A DNA stretch of 64,000 nucleotides from Saccharibacillus soli. Lineage in GTDB: Bacteria > Bacillota > Bacilli > Paenibacillales > Paenibacillaceae. This document shows, piece after piece, positions 61,357 to 64,000 of this stretch (position 1 is its first letter; each line of letters starts with the position of its first letter). Made by a program: the position numbers and the translations under genes. Location: NCBI GenBank assembly GCA_002189105.1, contig NIOB01000005.1:231011-295010 (forward strand), written 5' to 3'. The notes below the pieces were generated by a model, which had not been told where the DNA came from, did no database searches, and was given only the letters and a program-made list of their open reading frames with translations.

Positions 61357-63519
61357 TTAGATCAGCGTAAACGAAGTATTCAATGTATCCCGGCTGTTCG
61401 CGCCCACGAACACTTCAAAGCGCCCCGGATCGCTCTTAAAGCTCAGATCAGCGTGATGATAACGCAGCTGCTCCTCGCTCAAGGTGAACACGGCTGTACC
61501 GCGTTCGCCTGCAGCCAACTCCAGCTTGGCATAACCTTTCAGCTCGCGCACCGGGCGAACCACTTCGCCTGACACATCGCGGATATACAGCTGCACGGTC
61601 TCGGTACCTGCACGCTGCCCGGTATTGGTCACCTCGACCTTGATCGTGATTGGCGAGTCTGCGGTCATCTGCTCCGAAGACAGGCTCAAGTTCTCATAGG
61701 CAAAAGTCGTATAGGACAGACCGAAACCGAAAGGCAGCAGCGGTTCGTTTGGAGCATCCAGGTACTGGGATACATAACGAACCTGTGCATCCGGCGCTCC
61801 CTGCGGACGTCCGGTGTTGTAATGATTGTAATAGACCGGTACTTGACCTACGGAGTGCGGGAACGACATGGTCAGACGCGCTGAAGGATCAGCGGCTCCA
61901 ACCAGAATGTCTGCGATAGCTGCGCCGCCTTCGCTGCCCGGGAACCAGGCTTCGACGACTGCATCCACTTGATCGTAGACGCCGTGCAGATCCAGCGGGC
62001 GTCCGTTAAACAGCACGGTGACCACTTTCTTGCCCAATTCGGCAATGCGGGCAATCAGATCCAGTTGAACCTGAGGCAGCCGGATGTCGCTTCGGCAGCC
62101 AGCCTCACCGCTCATCTCCGAAGCTTCGCCAAGTGCCAGCACAATGACTTCTGCCTGTTCGGCGGCTGCCAAGGCTTCGCGCAGCTGTTCTTCGGTTCCG
62201 CTCTCGATTCCGCAGCCTTCGGCTACAGTCAAGCGTCCTTCGCCAAGGCGCTCATGCAGCGCTCGATCCAGCTTAAACGCATCTTCCTGACGACCATCCC
62301 ATGACCATGGACCGAGGATGTCGCCGCTGCTGGCAAAAGGTCCAATCAGTGCAACTTTAGCTTCAGGCTGAAGCGGAAGTACACCGTCGTTCTTGAGCAG
62401 TACGGTAGATTTGATCGCCAGTTCGTAAGCAGCATCGCGGTGTTCACGGCTGAAGATCACTTCCGCTTCACGCTCCGGATCGGCGCCCCGATGCGGATTC
62501 TCGAACAAGCCCAGCTTGTTCTTGAGCTGTAGGATGCGCAGCACGGCTTCGTCAACCAGCTTTTCGTCCACTTTACCGCTGCGTACCAGTTCCGGCAGTT
62601 CGTGTACATAGCAGGCAGTCATCATCTCGATGTCCACCCCAGCGCGGATCGCCCGATATGCCGCTTCACGTTCGTCTTCGGCTACCCCGTGTGGAATCAA
62701 TTCTTTGACCGCTCCCCAGTCGGAGATGAGTACGCCGTCGAAGCCCCATTCCTCACGCAGCAGATCACGCATGAGCTTCTCGTTGGCACTCGCCGGAATT
62801 CCATCGACCGTATTGAAGGAAGTCATGACCATTTTGCAGCCTTCATCAAGCGCTGCTTTGTAGGCCGGCAGATAATATTCACGCATCTGACGTTCCGACA
62901 GATCCACCGTATTGTAGTCGCGTCCGGCTTCTGCCGCACCATAAGCGGCAAAATGCTTCACGCAGGCCGCCACGCGCTCTACTTCGTCCTTGAGATCTTC
63001 ACCCTGCGTCCCGCGCACAAAGGCGCGTGCGAACAGGCTGTTCAGATAAGGATCTTCTCCTGTGGATTCCATGACGCGTCCCCAGCGCGGGTCACGAACC
63101 AGATCGACCATCGGAGCAAAAGTAACGTGAATACCGGAAACCGCCGCTTCACGCGCTGCGATTTCGGCGCTTTTCTCAGCCAATTCCAGATCCCACGAAC
63201 AACCAATAGCGAGCGGCACGGGGAAAATAGTTCGGAATCCGTGTACGATGTCCGCCATAAAGAGCAGCGGAATACCATACGGATTTTTCTTCAAGTGAGC
63301 GTCCTGTACAGCGATCGCACCGGCTGCGCCGGCATAGCCCAGAATAGAGCCGCTGTGAGTGACCATCGAATCGGTGATCCCCATCGCTTCCATAGGTCCT
63401 GTGATCTGACCTTCGTCGCTTACGCCTTCATAAAAAGGAGCGGCGAGCTGGATCAACTGAGCGATTTTCTCTTCAAGCGTCATCCTGCCGATCAGGCCAA
63501 GAAGCTGCTGATTGTCCAT
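61357..63519 (-). CDS. Glycoside hydrolase family 3 beta-glucosidase
   Basis: 720 residues with GGCTTGGAGG before the ATG. N-terminal TIM barrel with MTLEEKIAQLIQL, RDPRWGRVMESTGEDPYLNS near residue 140, KHFAAYG and the nucleophile in FDGVLISDWGAV near residue 270; then the alpha/beta sandwich (VALIGPFASSGDILGPWSW, EASEMSGEAGC) with the acid/base region; and a C-terminal fibronectin III-like domain (TNTGQRAGTETVQLYI). No signal peptide, so cytoplasmic. It leads the operon with the GH94 phosphorylase and probably cleaves short beta-1,2 or other beta-glucosides. A transporter is not in the window and may lie beyond its right end. Confidence 0.95.
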   Translation of the reverse strand: MDNQQLLGLIGRMTLEEKIAQLIQLAAPFYEGVSDEGQITGPMEAMGITDSMVTHSGSILGYAGAAGAIAVQDAHLKKNPYGIPLLFMADIVHGFRTIFPVPLAIGCSWDLELAEKSAEIAAREAAVSGIHVTFAPMVDLVRDPRWGRVMESTGEDPYLNSLFARAFVRGTQGEDLKDEVERVAACVKHFAAYGAAEAGRDYNTVDLSERQMREYYLPAYKAALDEGCKMVMTSFNTVDGIPASANEKLMRDLLREEWGFDGVLISDWGAVKELIPHGVAEDEREAAYRAIRAGVDIEMMTACYVHELPELVRSGKVDEKLVDEAVLRILQLKNKLGLFENPHRGADPEREAEVIFSREHRDAAYELAIKSTVLLKNDGVLPLQPEAKVALIGPFASSGDILGPWSWDGRQEDAFKLDRALHERLGEGRLTVAEGCGIESGTEEQLREALAAAEQAEVIVLALGEASEMSGEAGCRSDIRLPQVQLDLIARIAELGKKVVTVLFNGRPLDLHGVYDQVDAVVEAWFPGSEGGAAIADILVGAADPSARLTMSFPHSVGQVPVYYNHYNTGRPQGAPDAQVRYVSQYLDAPNEPLLPFGFGLSYTTFAYENLSLSSEQMTADSPITIKVEVTNTGQRAGTETVQLYIRDVSGEVVRPVRELKGYAKLELAAGERGTAVFTLSEEQLRYHHADLSFKSDPGRFEVFVGANSRDTLNTSFTLI

Positions 63520-63593
63520 ACCGAGTCCTCCAAGCCATTAAAAATTGGATAAAAATAGTCCGCTGATCGATAAAGACGTAAGGTTACGCTCAC

Positions 63594-63624
63594 CGGAAAC
63601 CCACTTGAAGCGTGTGTGTTTCCG
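63594..63624. promoter_or_regulatory. Inverted repeat upstream of the GH3 gene (candidate operator)
   Basis: CGGAAACCCAC and GTGTGTTTCCG pair at 10 of 11 positions around a 9-base spacer, about 75 bases upstream of the GH3 ATG. It is a candidate binding site for the local LacI regulator, or a leader hairpin. Confidence 0.35.
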
Positions 63625-63790
63625 ATGAACGCAAGCCTCTGATTGAATTCGATCAACTTAGTTCTCGAAAAAGAATGAAATTACCTGACGGATTTCTCCT
63701 TTTTTCAGGGTTTTGCACAAATGCGGGACGGAGGCGGCAGCCGGCCTTCCGAAAGATTCAAAACAACAGATTGGCTAGCTAAACGGCTGT

Positions 63791-63988
63791 TCCCATTGCT
63801 TCCTCCAGTCGATTTAAATCGCTCCTCGGATACCTTTCATTCCCGGTTGAATCGTCCGGAATTGAAAGCTTTCATCAAAGTCGCTAGGGGATTGGATGAA
63901 GCAATTACTCCCATTGCTTCCTCCAGTCGATTTAAATCGCTCCCCGGATACCTTTCATTCCCGGTTGAATCGTAAGGAAGTAAAAGCT
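63791..63988. repeat. Two direct copies of an 80-base non-coding repeat
   Basis: Copy A starts at 63791 and copy B at 63909 (period 118). The first 65 bases differ at one position, and similarity continues to ...AAAGCT. Each copy contains the perfect palindrome CGATTTAAATCG (63810-63821, 63928-63939). A period of 118 is not a multiple of 3, so it is not a coding repeat. More copies may lie beyond the right edge. The rest of 63520-63790 shows no gene. Confidence 0.85.
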
Positions 63989-64000
63989 GCAGATAAATTC

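Noticed and set aside
63721-63975. 84-codon + strand frame across the direct repeats
   Set aside because: The two repeat copies are read in different frames (period 118), so the frame is not under coding selection.
63791-63988. CRISPR array
   Set aside because: Only two copies of an 80-base unit with a 38-base interval; repeat and spacer sizes do not fit, and no cas genes are present.

Overview
The window looks like a chromosomal segment of a moderately GC-rich, spore-forming-type Firmicute of the Paenibacillaceae (Paenibacillus or Saccharibacillus would fit). The basis is the gene content (YtqA/YtqB, LplJ, TcyP and YulF homologues, cobalamin and preQ1 riboswitches), AGGAGG-type Shine-Dalgarno sites, sigma-A promoters, frequent TTG/GTG starts and strong intrinsic terminators. 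No rRNA, tRNA, CRISPR array, prophage or intact insertion sequence was seen.

Layout. 1-7600: trmB overlapped by an Imm26-like gene, the ytqA-mnmM pair, an alpha/beta hydrolase and recQ. 7900-17400: an AhpD-like protein, an RluA-type protein that lacks the usual catalytic aspartate, two conserved proteins of unknown function, a cyclodeaminase, two oligopeptide-type ABC permeases without an ATPase, a YulF-like oxidoreductase and ApbE. 17400-23200: a secreted-type 5'-nucleotidase family gene divergent from a phnDCEE uptake operon, with PhoP-box-like direct repeats between them. 23500-28700: an rtcB-AAA ATPase operon preceded by a strong promoter, a tiny ORF and an intrinsic terminator, then an MBL hydrolase and an M24 peptidase. 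28700-33700: a Dabb protein, a queuosine-precursor transporter under a preQ1 riboswitch, the cystine transporter tcyP and a chemoreceptor. 33800-37560: btuFCD under a cobalamin riboswitch. 37600-44600: small hydrophilic proteins, lipoate ligase, a HAD phosphatase, a secreted protein, a GH88 hydrolase, a PhnP-like hydrolase and a two-helix membrane protein. 44990-48840: a sulfate uptake operon with the binding protein last. 49000-55000: yjbQ, a nuclease-family remnant, a TetR regulator with yigZ, pgi and tkt. 55100-63520: an esterase, then a LacI regulator, a GH94 phosphorylase and a GH3 beta-glucosidase that together look like a beta-1,2-glucooligosaccharide utilisation locus. The window ends in an 80-base non-coding direct repeat.

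How the genes work together. Several units serve nutrient scavenging: phosphonate/phosphate esters (nucleotidase plus phn), cobalamin, sulfate, cystine, queuosine precursors and beta-1,2-glucans. The most unusual locus is the leader of rtcB-AAA (26362-26687). Other points worth a look are the probable near-cognate start codon of a permease (13124-13129), the altered RluA active site and the unexplained repeats at 44841-44982 and 63791-63988. All functional calls come from reading motifs and context; no database search was run.
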